DNA from: Methanomicrobium sp. W14
GTDB taxonomy: Archaea; Halobacteriota; Methanomicrobia; Methanomicrobiales; Methanomicrobiaceae
NCBI RefSeq assembly: GCF_017875315.1
Contig: NZ_JAGGMM010000002.1
Span: forward strand, 620,001 to 684,000
Direction of reading: 5' to 3'
DNA length: 64,000 nt
This document shows, piece after piece, positions 1 to 8,732 of this stretch. The number at the start of each line of letters is the position of its first letter. Positions within the stretch are counted from its first letter, which is position 1. A model generated the notes under the pieces. The model worked only from the letters and a program-made list of their open reading frames with translations, was not told the origin of the DNA and made no database searches. The position numbers and the translations under genes were made by a program.

Positions 1-39
1 TTAATGATTGTTTTTGGAAAATTCAGGTGAATAGTGGTT

Positions 40-1704
40 ATGTTTTTTGAGACATACAAGAAGGTTGAGGACGCGTTAAAAAAAGTGTCCGGTGAGGATG
101 ACGTCCTTTTGACGGACGGCGGCGACCATGCCGATCTTGCCTCTACCGTAGCGTTTTCCCTTGCCAAAAAAAGGAAGGAAAATCCTGCAAAGATTGCAGT
201 AGATTTGTGTAAAAAGCTTGAAGAAGAGCTTTCTTCGTCGGGTGTTGAGGTATCATCAAAAGGGCCTTACATCAATTTTATATTCGGCGGTTCTTATCTG
301 TCGGATACAATAAAAGATGCGTTAAAACCGGGATATGGGCAGCTCCCTGACAAAAATGTACGCGTATGTATAGAGCATACAAGTGCCAACCCGAACGGAC
401 CTCTCCATGTCGGACACATCAGAAATTCTGTTATAGGGGATACTCTTTCAAGAGTTTACAGGAAGGCCGGATACAAAGTTGACGTTCAGTACTATGTGAA
501 CGATATGGGCCGTCAGATCGCAATCGTTTCATGGGGCTTTGATAATATTCATCTCGAAAGAAAGGAAGGTGAGAAGGGGGACAGGTACGTTGCGGATGTC
601 TACGTTGAGGCCAACAAAAGAATGAAGGACGACCCTTCGATAAAGGACGAAATAGACAAAAGAATGGCCCTTGTCGAAAAGGGTGATCCAAAGACCGTGA
701 AGGAGTTCAGAAGTGCCGTAAAGCTGTGCCTTGACGGGATGAAGGAGACTCTGCACTCTCTCAATGCGCCACACGACCGTTTTGTGCATGAAAGCGATTT
801 CGTGAGAAACGGGCTGATGGTAAATGTCCTTCACAGAATCGATGTCCTCCCACAGGCAAAACATGACGGAACGCTTTCTCTTGACCTTTCTGAGTTCGGT
901 TTCGAGAAGGAATACGTCCTGAGGCGTTCAGACGGAACGTCTGTATACGCTGCACGTGACCTTGCGTATCACGAGTGGAAGGGTGAGAACAGTGACAGGG
1001 TGATAGATGTCCTCGGTGCTGACCACAAACTGATAGGAAGGCAGCTCCAGGCGACCCTGAAACTTCTTGGAGACAAAGCTCCTGAAATCGTTTTCTTCGA
1101 GTTTGTGTCACTTCCTGAAGGTTCGATGAGTACACGTGCTGGCAAGTTCATATCCGCAGACGACCTGATAGAAGAGGTCACAAAACGTGCCTACGAAGAG
1201 GTGAATACGAGAAGACCTGACCTTCCTGAGGAAGAGAAGAATGCAATTGCAAAGTCTGTTGCAACCGGAGCGGTAAGGTATGACGTCATCCGTGTCTCCC
1301 AGGAGAAATCTACAGTGTTTAACTGGAAGGAGGCTCTTGACTTTGAAAAGCAGAGTGCCCCGTACATCCAGTATGCCCATGCACGTGCCTGCTCAATTCT
1401 TGATAAGGCAGGTGAGTTTGAGGAAATCTTTGATGCAGAGAGCGAACAGGAAATAGCGCTTGTAAAAAAGATTGCACTGTTCCCTAAGGTTATCGATGAT
1501 ATTTCAAAGGACCTGCGCCCGCATGTCCTGGCTATATATGCACGTGACCTTGCAGACCTTTTCAATACTTTCTACAGGTATAACCCTGTCCTGAAAGAGG
1601 AGGGAAAACTCCGGAATTCAAGGCTTACCATTGTGAAAGCCACCAGGAACACCCTCTGTGAAGCCTTAACAACTCTAGGAATAGATGCAGTCAGAAGCAT
1701 GTAA
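40..1704 (+). CDS. argS: Arginyl-tRNA synthetase
   Basis: Charges tRNA-Arg with arginine in the cytoplasm. It is a class I synthetase: an N-terminal additional domain (about residues 1-90), the HIGH-type motif read as HVGHIRNS near residue 125, and a KMSK-type loop read as MSTRAG near 365, followed by the helical anticodon-binding domain ending in LGIDAVRSM. The 554-residue length is normal for the family. I place the start at the ATG nine bases after AGGTGA, not at the GTG six bases upstream, which would lie too close to that SD site. The 3' end overlaps the next gene by 20 bases, so it heads a translation operon with taw1 and sepS. Identification is secure from the motifs. Confidence 0.97.
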   Translation: MFFETYKKVEDALKKVSGEDDVLLTDGGDHADLASTVAFSLAKKRKENPAKIAVDLCKKLEEELSSSGVEVSSKGPYINFIFGGSYLSDTIKDALKPGYGQLPDKNVRVCIEHTSANPNGPLHVGHIRNSVIGDTLSRVYRKAGYKVDVQYYVNDMGRQIAIVSWGFDNIHLERKEGEKGDRYVADVYVEANKRMKDDPSIKDEIDKRMALVEKGDPKTVKEFRSAVKLCLDGMKETLHSLNAPHDRFVHESDFVRNGLMVNVLHRIDVLPQAKHDGTLSLDLSEFGFEKEYVLRRSDGTSVYAARDLAYHEWKGENSDRVIDVLGADHKLIGRQLQATLKLLGDKAPEIVFFEFVSLPEGSMSTRAGKFISADDLIEEVTKRAYEEVNTRRPDLPEEEKNAIAKSVATGAVRYDVIRVSQEKSTVFNWKEALDFEKQSAPYIQYAHARACSILDKAGEFEEIFDAESEQEIALVKKIALFPKVIDDISKDLRPHVLAIYARDLADLFNTFYRYNPVLKEEGKLRNSRLTIVKATRNTLCEALTTLGIDAVRSM

Positions 1705-2590
1705 GTCCCTTGAAAAACAGGGATACCAGTTTTTTTCAAAGAAGTCCTCGGCAGCTCTTAAGCCGTGCATGTGGAACAAAAGGGCACTTACTGGCGGGGA
1801 CATGTGCTATAAGCACAAATTTTACGGAATTTCAAGTCACCGCTGTGTCCAGATGACGCCGACACTCAAATGCAACCATAGGTGCCTTTTCTGCTGGCGC
1901 TCTATGGAGTGCGAGGTGAAAGAAGAAGAGGAATGCCCGCCTGAACTGATAATTTCGAGGATGCATGCCCTCCAGAAAAAATCTCTTGCAGGCTACAACT
2001 GGATTCTGGATTCAAGCACAGCAACGGAGAAACTGTGGAACGAGGCGCTTAATCCGGATATGATTGCAATATCCCTGTCCGGTGAGCCGACTCTCTACTC
2101 AAGGCTCCCTGAACTTATAGAGATGCTGAAAGAGAAGGGCAACACAACATTTCTGGTCTCAAACGGCACTAAACCTGATATGCTTTCAAAGTGCCGTCCT
2201 TACCAGACATACGTCTCTCTGGATGCACCAGACAGAAAGACTTACCTTTCGCTTTGTAACCCTGACGAGGACTACTGGGATGATATAAAAAAGAGCCTTC
2301 TTCTCTTGAAAGACAGGCGCTCTGCAATAAGGACGACGGTTGTTAAGGGATTCAACGATTTCGGTGCCGAAGACTATGCCGACATGTACGAGATGTCAGG
2401 CGCAGACTTCATAGAGGTTAAGGGATATATGTTTGTCGGACACAGCAGGTGGAGACTAAAGCAGGAGAATATGCCGCAGCATAGTTATGTACGTGATTTC
2501 GCTTTGGAAATCTCAAAATACTGTGGTTATGAAATAATTGATGAAAGCCCTGTATCAAGGGTTGTATGTATGAAGCGGCGAGAGATATGA
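1685..2590 (+). CDS. taw1: 4-demethylwyosine synthase, TYW1/Taw1 (radical SAM)
   Basis: Family knowledge: TYW1 condenses N1-methylguanosine-37 of tRNA-Phe with pyruvate to give 4-demethylwyosine, the tricyclic core of wyosine bases. The radical-SAM motif is CNHRCLFC (C-x3-C-x2-C) near residue 63. Further cysteines upstream (KPCMW, GDMCYKH and RCVQ) fit the second 4Fe-4S cluster of this family. [10 protein letters not shown] and YVSLDAP are typical downstream strands. The 301 residues match archaeal TYW1, which lacks the flavodoxin domain of eukaryotes. It starts inside argS and ends in an ATGA overlap with sepS, so the three genes are translationally coupled. Confidence 0.93.
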   Translation: MQSEACKSLEKQGYQFFSKKSSAALKPCMWNKRALTGGDMCYKHKFYGISSHRCVQMTPTLKCNHRCLFCWRSMECEVKEEEECPPELIISRMHALQKKSLAGYNWILDSSTATEKLWNEALNPDMIAISLSGEPTLYSRLPELIEMLKEKGNTTFLVSNGTKPDMLSKCRPYQTYVSLDAPDRKTYLSLCNPDEDYWDDIKKSLLLLKDRRSAIRTTVVKGFNDFGAEDYADMYEMSGADFIEVKGYMFVGHSRWRLKQENMPQHSYVRDFALEISKYCGYEIIDESPVSRVVCMKRREI

Positions 2591-4218
2591 GATTTGACGG
2601 AGAATTGTTCAGGAAGCTGGCCAAATCGGACTTTGATGAGGCCTGGCACAAGGGTGCGGAAATTCAGGAGGTAGTCCCTCTTTTAAAAAAGTACCCGAGA
2701 AACATCTACAGAACGGCGAAGAAGCATCCTGTTGCGGAGACTATTCAGAGGCTTCGCGAGGCCTATCTTCTGATGGGATTTGACGAGGCCCGTGTCCCTC
2801 TTTTCATAGACGAGGCTGACGTCTATAAGCAGTTCGGGCCTGAGGCGTCTGCGGTTTTGGACAGGGTGTTCTACCTCGGGGGTCTTCCGCGGCCTAACGT
2901 AGGCATAGGAAAAAAACAGGTCTCCGAGATTGAAAAAATAACAGGCCTAAAGCTTGACCCTGAGACCGAGGAGAACCTGAGAAAGACGCTTCACGGCTAC
3001 AAGAAGTCCGAGATTGACGGAGACGAGCTTACTCATGAAATTGCCAGAGTTATGGGGACTGATGACGGTCTTGTCGTAAAAATTATGGACGAGGTGTTCC
3101 CTGAGTTCAGGGAACTTGCCCCCGAATCCTCCAGAACCACGCTCCGTTCGCATATGACCTCCGGGTGGTTTATAACTCTTGGTGAAGTCTGGGACAAGGT
3201 GCCGCTTCCGATAAAGCAGTTCTCAGTTGACCGCTGTTTCCGCCGCGAACAGGAGGAAGGGCCTACACGCCTTATGGCGTATCATTCAGCGTCATGCATC
3301 ATTGCAGGCGATGATGCGAACGTGGAGAACGGAAAGGCCGTTGCCGCAGGACTTTTGTCGGCGTTCGGCTTCACGGACTTTGAGTTCAGGCCTGACGACA
3401 AGAGGTCGAAATACTATATTCCCGATACGCAGACGGAAGTCTATGCAAAACACCCGAAGCATGGCTGGGTTGAGGTCGCAACTTTCGGGATGTACTCTCC
3501 GCATTCACTTGCGGCATATGGCGTCGAGGTTCCTGTAATGAACCTCGGTCTCGGTGTCGAACGCCTTGCAATGATAGAATACGGCGCAGACGACATGAGG
3601 GCGATGACTTATCCGCAGTTCTTCCCCAAGGACTACTCAGACCTTGACATAGCCCGTGCAGTGTCCCTAAAGGAGTCTCCGAAGACGCTGAAAGGTGCCG
3701 AAATCGCTGAAGCGGTCGCAAAAACTGCACGTGAAAATGCAACTGCCCCGGGCCCCTGCGAATTTCTGGCCTGCGATGTTGATTTCGATTTTGGGTGTAG
3801 AGTTAAAGTTTACGTCTATGAAGACGAGGAGAACTCAAAGCTTCTTGGCCCTGCCGCTTTAAACGATGTTTTTGTTGCGGACGGGAGAATTCTTGGTCTT
3901 CCTGATACGCCGAATTACAAAAAACAGCGTGAAAAGGGAGTAAACGCACAGGTTTCATTCATAGATGCGGCGGCAAACCTTGCGGCGGCGAAGATAGAGG
4001 AGGCAGTATTCTACTGCGAAAACGGAAGCACAGAGTTCAAAATGATAAAAGTGCCGTCCGAAATAAACCTTAAAATCGAGCCGTGGGCAATGAGATACAT
4101 AACCGACAACAGCAAAAAGATAGATGTAAGAGGCCCGGTGTTTACGGCAGTCAGGTGGGAGATTGAGCAGTCCGAATGCGAATGCGGCTGTGATGACTGC
4201 AACTGCAGTGAGGAGTGA
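2587..4218 (+). CDS. sepS: O-phosphoseryl-tRNA synthetase (SepRS)
   Basis: Class II synthetase that charges tRNA-Cys with O-phosphoserine, the first step of the tRNA-dependent cysteine route of methanogens lacking cysteinyl-tRNA synthetase. Seen: an N-terminal RNYRTA-like helical region, the motif-2 stretch [14 protein letters not shown], a TSGWF-type substrate pocket, and the motif-3 region [13 protein letters not shown], in the family order. The start is the ATG of the ATGA overlap with taw1, giving 543 residues, normal for SepRS; an upstream in-frame ATG would only add residues inside taw1. The protein ends in a short acidic tail with five cysteines ([10 protein letters not shown]), which looks able to bind metal. 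The partner sepcysS is not in this window. Confidence 0.95.
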   Translation: MRFDGELFRKLAKSDFDEAWHKGAEIQEVVPLLKKYPRNIYRTAKKHPVAETIQRLREAYLLMGFDEARVPLFIDEADVYKQFGPEASAVLDRVFYLGGLPRPNVGIGKKQVSEIEKITGLKLDPETEENLRKTLHGYKKSEIDGDELTHEIARVMGTDDGLVVKIMDEVFPEFRELAPESSRTTLRSHMTSGWFITLGEVWDKVPLPIKQFSVDRCFRREQEEGPTRLMAYHSASCIIAGDDANVENGKAVAAGLLSAFGFTDFEFRPDDKRSKYYIPDTQTEVYAKHPKHGWVEVATFGMYSPHSLAAYGVEVPVMNLGLGVERLAMIEYGADDMRAMTYPQFFPKDYSDLDIARAVSLKESPKTLKGAEIAEAVAKTARENATAPGPCEFLACDVDFDFGCRVKVYVYEDEENSKLLGPAALNDVFVADGRILGLPDTPNYKKQREKGVNAQVSFIDAAANLAAAKIEEAVFYCENGSTEFKMIKVPSEINLKIEPWAMRYITDNSKKIDVRGPVFTAVRWEIEQSECECGCDDCNCSEE

Positions 4219-4379
4219 AGATACCTTCAGGGTGACTTCTTCTTTCTATAATATTCAATATTTTATCGTAACCGGCCGCGGAAAAATGCCTTTTCATATT
4301 TTTACAGAGCAGTATTTATCTTTGATTTGTTTTCCGTTGAAATACTGGCGGGAAAATCTGAATTAGGGGGACGGTTTAT

Positions 4380-5291
4380 TTGGACAAACTCAGACCGGTC
4401 ATATTCTCGGCAGGCCGTGCAACCGATATACCTGCGTTTTACCCTGACTGGATTATTGAAAGGCTCAAAGAAGGGTACCTTATAAAGGTGAACCCGTTCA
4501 ACGGAAAACCATACAGGGTAAGTTTTGAAAATACAAGGTTTATAGTGTTCTGGACGAAAAACCCTGGGCCAATCCTTAAAAATCTTTCATATTTCGATAA
4601 AACAAACATCGGATACTATTTTCAGTATACTTTGAACGACTATGACCGCGAAGGTTATGAAAAAAATGTCCCTTCTCTTGACAAAAGAGTAAAAACATTC
4701 AAAAAGCTTTCTGAAATCTCGGGGAGTGACAGGGTTGTCTGGAGGTTCGACCCTTTGATTCTCTCGGATACTATAACCATTGACACTCTTCTTGAACGCA
4801 CTGAGTATATAGGCGATGAAATTTTTGGTTATACTCACAGAATGGTGTTCAGCTTTATCGATATGTACAGAAGTGTAGAACTGAACCTGAAAAAACAGGG
4901 AATTGCAGGAGTGCGTGAGTTTGAAGAGTCGGAAATGGAAGAGTTTTCAGAGAAACTATCCGCTTTAAACCGCAGGTGGAATTATTCAATATCAGCCTGT
5001 GCCGAAAAAAAAGACTTATCAAAATACGGAATAAAAAGAAGCAGGTGCATTGACCCGGAATTAATTGACAGAATATGCCATACTCCGGAAATGCATGATT
5101 ATCTTATGAAAAACAGCGGGAAAGACAGGGGTCAGCGGCCCATGTGCGGCTGTATTCCTTCAGTTGATGCAGGCCAGTATAACACGTGCGTTCACTTGTG
5201 TTCATACTGTTATGCAAACAGAAACCCTCTCCTTGCAATGGAAAATTACAGGCAGTACCTCAAAAATCCGCATAAAGAATCGCTTTCTTAA
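4380..5291 (+). CDS. DUF1848 family Fe-S protein
   Basis: A 303-residue protein recognised as DUF1848 by its opening (PVIFSAGRATDIPAFYPDW), the FVFWTKNP-like stretch and the cysteine-rich C-terminus. Function is unknown. Near residue 270 there is CVHLCSYCYAN, a C-x3-C-x2-C motif of radical-SAM form but at the C-terminal end, preceded by a CGC pair, so I infer an Fe-S cluster. The start is a TTG nine bases after AGGGGG; no ATG fits as well. It stands alone, with 161 bases to sepS and a long non-coding stretch after it. Confidence 0.8.
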   Translation: MDKLRPVIFSAGRATDIPAFYPDWIIERLKEGYLIKVNPFNGKPYRVSFENTRFIVFWTKNPGPILKNLSYFDKTNIGYYFQYTLNDYDREGYEKNVPSLDKRVKTFKKLSEISGSDRVVWRFDPLILSDTITIDTLLERTEYIGDEIFGYTHRMVFSFIDMYRSVELNLKKQGIAGVREFEESEMEEFSEKLSALNRRWNYSISACAEKKDLSKYGIKRSRCIDPELIDRICHTPEMHDYLMKNSGKDRGQRPMCGCIPSVDAGQYNTCVHLCSYCYANRNPLLAMENYRQYLKNPHKESLS

Positions 5292-5597
5292 ATAATTACT
5301 GTCGTTAAGCTGTAGAAAAAAAGTTTAATTGCATATTTTTGAATAGTTGCCTGTGGGATATTACTCTCTTCTGCCTGATGGTTATAGCAGTTTTGTGGAA
5401 ATATGTCCTTTATCAGGGGCAGTTTTTCTGAAAAATATTTCAAAATCGTGCCTTTAATAGCAATAACCTGGTAAATATTTTTTTATATATACTAATATAA
5501 AGAAATTTTTTCCATAATTTCTGTGTTTTAAGATATATTTATCAATTTTATATAATTATTAATAATCCTTATTAATTGAATAACGAAAAATAATATT

Positions 5598-5615
5598 GAC
5601 AGAACAAATTCTGTC
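5598..5615. repeat. Inverted repeat, 7-bp arms
   Basis: GACAGAA and TTCTGTC are separated by CAAA. It is the first of several hairpin-forming elements upstream of the DUF2193 gene; role unknown. Confidence 0.5.
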
Positions 5616-5636
5616 TCTTGATCACAAGTCAGATAT

Positions 5637-5653
5637 CCTGATTTTTAATCAGG
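5637..5653. repeat. Inverted repeat, 6-bp arms
   Basis: CCTGAT and ATCAGG flank a TTTTA loop; a G-run follows directly. Part of the inverted-repeat cluster upstream of DUF2193. Confidence 0.4.
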
Positions 5654-5685
5654 GGGGTATTTGACCAAAAACCAGAAATTACAAT

Positions 5686-5714
5686 TAATCTGCCACTGTG
5701 GCGGTGGCAGATTA
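5686..5714. repeat. Perfect 11-bp inverted repeat with 7-nt loop
   Basis: TAATCTGCCAC pairs perfectly with GTGGCAGATTA around TGTGGCG. It is the strongest hairpin in the non-coding stretch. No T-run follows, so a simple terminator is less likely than an operator or a structured leader or small RNA. Confidence 0.65.
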
Positions 5715-5778
5715 TAAGTTTGTAAGTCTTTTCTTTTATATTATATAAGGAATCCTGTAAACTCCGTCAGCAAATGCT

Positions 5779-5802
5779 GCATATATGCTTCACCATGGTG
5801 AA
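5779..5802. promoter_or_regulatory. Two abutting palindromes (candidate operator)
   Basis: GCATATATGC and TTCACCATGGTGAA are each perfect palindromes and lie directly next to each other. The first contains a TATA-like core. Perfect dyads beside a TATA-like sequence suggest a dimeric regulator site, but no transcript start is known. Confidence 0.45.
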
Positions 5803-6037
5803 AACTCTTTTTGAAATTTATTCGGATTAACCTTGAAAAACATATAAAATCCTTTTTTATTGAAAAATTATCCATTATCGTATTTCTTTAAAAACTATAT
5901 CTTTCGGGGCAGTATCGAAATGCAAATCGGCATCTCAATGCCTAAAAGTAACAAAAAGTAGTAAACTGTGGCTGTTGGATTAACTATATGTAGTACAGAA
6001 GCGCACCATCAAATCGTTGATAGGAGGGGTGTAACCT

Positions 6038-7534
6038 ATGTCAATTTACCAAAAGATGATAGACGAAGCAATGGGGGCTCAACGTGCTGATGTCTCCATT
6101 CTAGGGGAAAAGAGGGGTACTGACTTTAAAGTCGGTGACGGAAAACCGTATGTTGATGCGGTTAACAAAATGACGGTCGGAGAGGGGCAGTCAAAGGCTG
6201 TAATCGACCTTCATGTAAATTCTGTGAATGCACATTTCACTACACTTACTTCTCTTACAGATTATGTACGGCCTGAAGACGACCCATTTGTAGAGCATTA
6301 TCAGACACCTGTAATTCTTGAAATACTCTATGACGAGGACAAGTCCTTCAAAAAGAGCGTTGACAGGTTTGTCGAGCAGATAGGAAAGTCCGAAGCTCTT
6401 ATCGGACGTGAATCCGCACGCAGGTATGCAGGCTTCTACGGGCCTACATGTGTTGTGGACTTTGCCCTGATTCCAGGGAGTACAAGCAATGTTGTAAACA
6501 GGATTCTTTCGAAGACCGACATTCCTGCGGACCACAAAAAAGCTATTCTTGCGGCAAAATCCTGGGGGATGAACACATCATACGGTGTCGGTGATGTCTT
6601 TGCCCATGACGTTGAAAAGGGTGAAACTCTGGCAAAATCCGTAGACGATGAAATAGCCGAGCTTAAGCATATTTACGAGAACCCTGTTGCAGCCCAGGCT
6701 GACCTTATGGATTCCGCAGGCCAGAGTTCGTTTGATGTCAGAAAGTACATGGCAGGGTACAGGAAAAAAATGGAGCCTTACGTAAAGGCTGCAATTGACG
6801 ACGGCGTACACTATGCAAACATAGTGACTGTTCCTGCGTATTGTGTGGGAGATATTGCGCATCATATTGCACAGTCGACATACAACATGTGCAAAGATGA
6901 CATGGTTATGGCGATAATTGAGGCCGTAACCGGTGTCATGGAGAACACTTTACGCCAGAATGTCTCGAAGTTCAAGAGTGTCTATCAGGTCCTCTCGGTT
7001 GCGACGGGATCAACGGCAGCTGCTGCAGAGTACCTGCTTGAGCTTGACGGTTTCAACGGTCCTTCTGTTGTGGAATTTTTGACGAGAAGGTATCACAACT
7101 ACGTCCAGCTCTACCCGACAAGAGGTGCAGCGGCAGAGCTTCACAACTGCGACTTCATGGATATGGTATACCGCGGCTGGAACATCATGGACCGTGCAAG
7201 AAAGGCTAAAAACGGGTCGGGCAGTCCGATGAAGCCGAACGTTTCCGGACTTCCGGTTGACCTTACACCGATACAGGAAAATGATGTCATACAAAACCCG
7301 CAGCGCTACGTGTACCCGGCATGTGCAATAACCGTGAGGTTTGCTGCGATGATGAGCCTTGCGGACTACCCGTGCCTTCTGACATCCGAGCCTGTAACAG
7401 CAACCATGATGACAAATGTGATTGCACTTGACAAGAAGACTGCAGCAGCGCCTGTACGTGCATGCAAGAACTGCGCCTCAGCCTCATGCGTGGACTTCCG
7501 TCACGAATACTGCCAGTACAGGGAAGCTGTCTGA
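6038..7534 (+). CDS. DUF2193 family methanogen protein
   Basis: A 498-residue protein I assign to DUF2193, a family of unknown function found in methanogens. It appears soluble and largely helical, with no signal peptide or membrane segment. The C-terminus has CKNCASASC followed by FRHEYCQ (C-x2-C-x4-C-x7-C), which suggests a zinc or Fe-S site. A strong SD (GGAGGGG) precedes the ATG. It is the first gene of a tight unit with a DUF2180 zinc-ribbon protein and aquaporin AqpM; I infer a shared function. The leader is unusually long and structured. Confidence 0.75.
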   Translation: MSIYQKMIDEAMGAQRADVSILGEKRGTDFKVGDGKPYVDAVNKMTVGEGQSKAVIDLHVNSVNAHFTTLTSLTDYVRPEDDPFVEHYQTPVILEILYDEDKSFKKSVDRFVEQIGKSEALIGRESARRYAGFYGPTCVVDFALIPGSTSNVVNRILSKTDIPADHKKAILAAKSWGMNTSYGVGDVFAHDVEKGETLAKSVDDEIAELKHIYENPVAAQADLMDSAGQSSFDVRKYMAGYRKKMEPYVKAAIDDGVHYANIVTVPAYCVGDIAHHIAQSTYNMCKDDMVMAIIEAVTGVMENTLRQNVSKFKSVYQVLSVATGSTAAAAEYLLELDGFNGPSVVEFLTRRYHNYVQLYPTRGAAAELHNCDFMDMVYRGWNIMDRARKAKNGSGSPMKPNVSGLPVDLTPIQENDVIQNPQRYVYPACAITVRFAAMMSLADYPCLLTSEPVTATMMTNVIALDKKTAAAPVRACKNCASASCVDFRHEYCQYREAV

Positions 7535-7562
7535 AAATTCAGGTTTTCAGGGGGTTTTGCAG

Positions 7563-7772
7563 GTGAAATGCTATATTTGTGCTGAAGAAGGAAAAGATAC
7601 GGATGCGGTTGCAATTTGTATCGTATGCGGAATGGGCCTGTGCATGAAGCATGCAATCCGTGAAGAGCAGGACGTCTGGGAAGGGGGCTACCCCTTCCCT
7701 TCGACGAAGGTATCAAAGACTCTTCCGAGGATTCTTTGCCCGTACTGTCATGACGCCATCAAAAGGAGGTGA
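7563..7772 (+). CDS. DUF2180 small zinc-ribbon protein
   Basis: A 69-residue protein with CYIC near the N-terminus, CIVCGMGLC and a later CPYC, enough cysteines for two zinc sites; the overall pattern fits DUF2180, a small methanogen family of unknown function. The start is GTG just before AAATGCTAT, after an AGGGGG SD; a longer reading frame upstream runs inside DUF2193 and is not needed. It sits 28 bases after DUF2193 and three bases before aqpM, so the three are very probably co-transcribed. It may act as an adaptor or regulator. Confidence 0.8.
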   Translation: MKCYICAEEGKDTDAVAICIVCGMGLCMKHAIREEQDVWEGGYPFPSTKVSKTLPRILCPYCHDAIKRR

Positions 7773-7775
7773 CTT

Positions 7776-8525
7776 ATGACAGCTTCGCTGGGCAAAAGGT
7801 TTACTGCCGAAGCAATAGGCACAATGTTTCTTGTGTACTTTGGAGCGGGAGCTGCATCCATAACTCTTATGATCACAAGCGGGGAGGATACTCCAAATCC
7901 GTTCAATGTAGGTATCGGGCTTCTTGGTGGTCTCGGTGACTGGCTTGCAATAGGTCTTGCTTTCGGTATCGCCATAATGGCCGCCATTTATGCATTCGGA
8001 AGAATTTCAGGTGCCCACATAAATCCTGCCGTGACCATTGCGTTATGGGCTGTAAAAAAATTCCCTGCAAAGGATACGGTAGTGTACCTGGTAGCGCAGT
8101 TTCTGGGTGCATTTCTGGGAAGCATTCTCTTTGCACTGTCTGCAAGCGAGGCTTCGGTCTTTGTCGGCGGTCTTGGCGCCACAACTCCTTTTTACGGGAT
8201 AAGCGTTTATTCAGCCTTTCTTGCAGAGATTATAGGGACCTTTGTGCTGATGTCTGTAATTATGGGAGTTACCAGAGATGACAAGATAACTCCTGCCGCT
8301 TCAGGTGTGATAATCGGCCTTACTGTTGCAGGGATAATAACTACCCTTGGAAATGTGTCTGGAGCATCATTGAATCCCGCACGTTCATTCGGACCAATGG
8401 TTGCGGATTTACTGCTCGGAGGTCCCAATGTTCTGTCGGTCTACTGGATATATGTTGCAGGGCCTGTAATCGGTGCTGTCGCAGCCGCATTCCTGTATCT
8501 CTGGATTACAAGAGAGGAGGCATGA
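7776..8525 (+). CDS. aqpM: Aquaporin AqpM (MIP family)
   Basis: Membrane channel of the major intrinsic protein family, 249 residues with about six transmembrane helices. Both half-helix signatures are present: HINPAVTIALW and SLNPARSFGP. Archaeal AqpM is known to pass water and, weakly, glycerol, and has been proposed to pass gases such as CO2 or H2S. A near-perfect SD (AAAGGAGGTG) precedes the ATG, whose distance from the DUF2180 stop is only three bases. The pairing with DUF2193 and DUF2180 is the notable point. Confidence 0.93.
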   Translation: MTASLGKRFTAEAIGTMFLVYFGAGAASITLMITSGEDTPNPFNVGIGLLGGLGDWLAIGLAFGIAIMAAIYAFGRISGAHINPAVTIALWAVKKFPAKDTVVYLVAQFLGAFLGSILFALSASEASVFVGGLGATTPFYGISVYSAFLAEIIGTFVLMSVIMGVTRDDKITPAASGVIIGLTVAGIITTLGNVSGASLNPARSFGPMVADLLLGGPNVLSVYWIYVAGPVIGAVAAAFLYLWITREEA

Positions 8526-8732
8526 TAACAGAGTATGGAAGAAGAATATAATAATATGGAAAAAATATATTAATTTTTTTAATGCTCCTTTAAAACTAGG
8601 TTTTTGCAGTATGAGACCTGAAAATATGTCCTCATTTTACTGTTTTTATCTGACAATTACTGATTTTAAAATTTTGTGGAAAAAACTTATTCATTAGGGC
8701 AGTACATTATTCACTAAGGTGCCTTTTTTGGA

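Larger units (their letters stand above)
5292..6037. other. 745-bp AT-rich non-coding region with inverted repeats
   Basis: No open frame here looks coding. The stretch holds at least four inverted repeats, listed separately, runs of A and T, and near its right end a TATA-like element (ACTATATG near 5982) and a strong SD (GGAGGGG) for the DUF2193 gene. It may be a long regulated leader or may contain a small RNA; neither can be shown from sequence alone. Confidence 0.6.

Noticed and set aside
2587-4218. Phenylalanyl-tRNA synthetase alpha subunit as identity for the class II synthetase
   Set aside because: Motif 2 sequence, length, and N-terminal region fit SepRS, not PheS.
5292-6037. CRISPR array in the repeat-rich gap
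   Set aside because: The inverted repeats differ from each other and there are no regularly spaced identical direct repeats.
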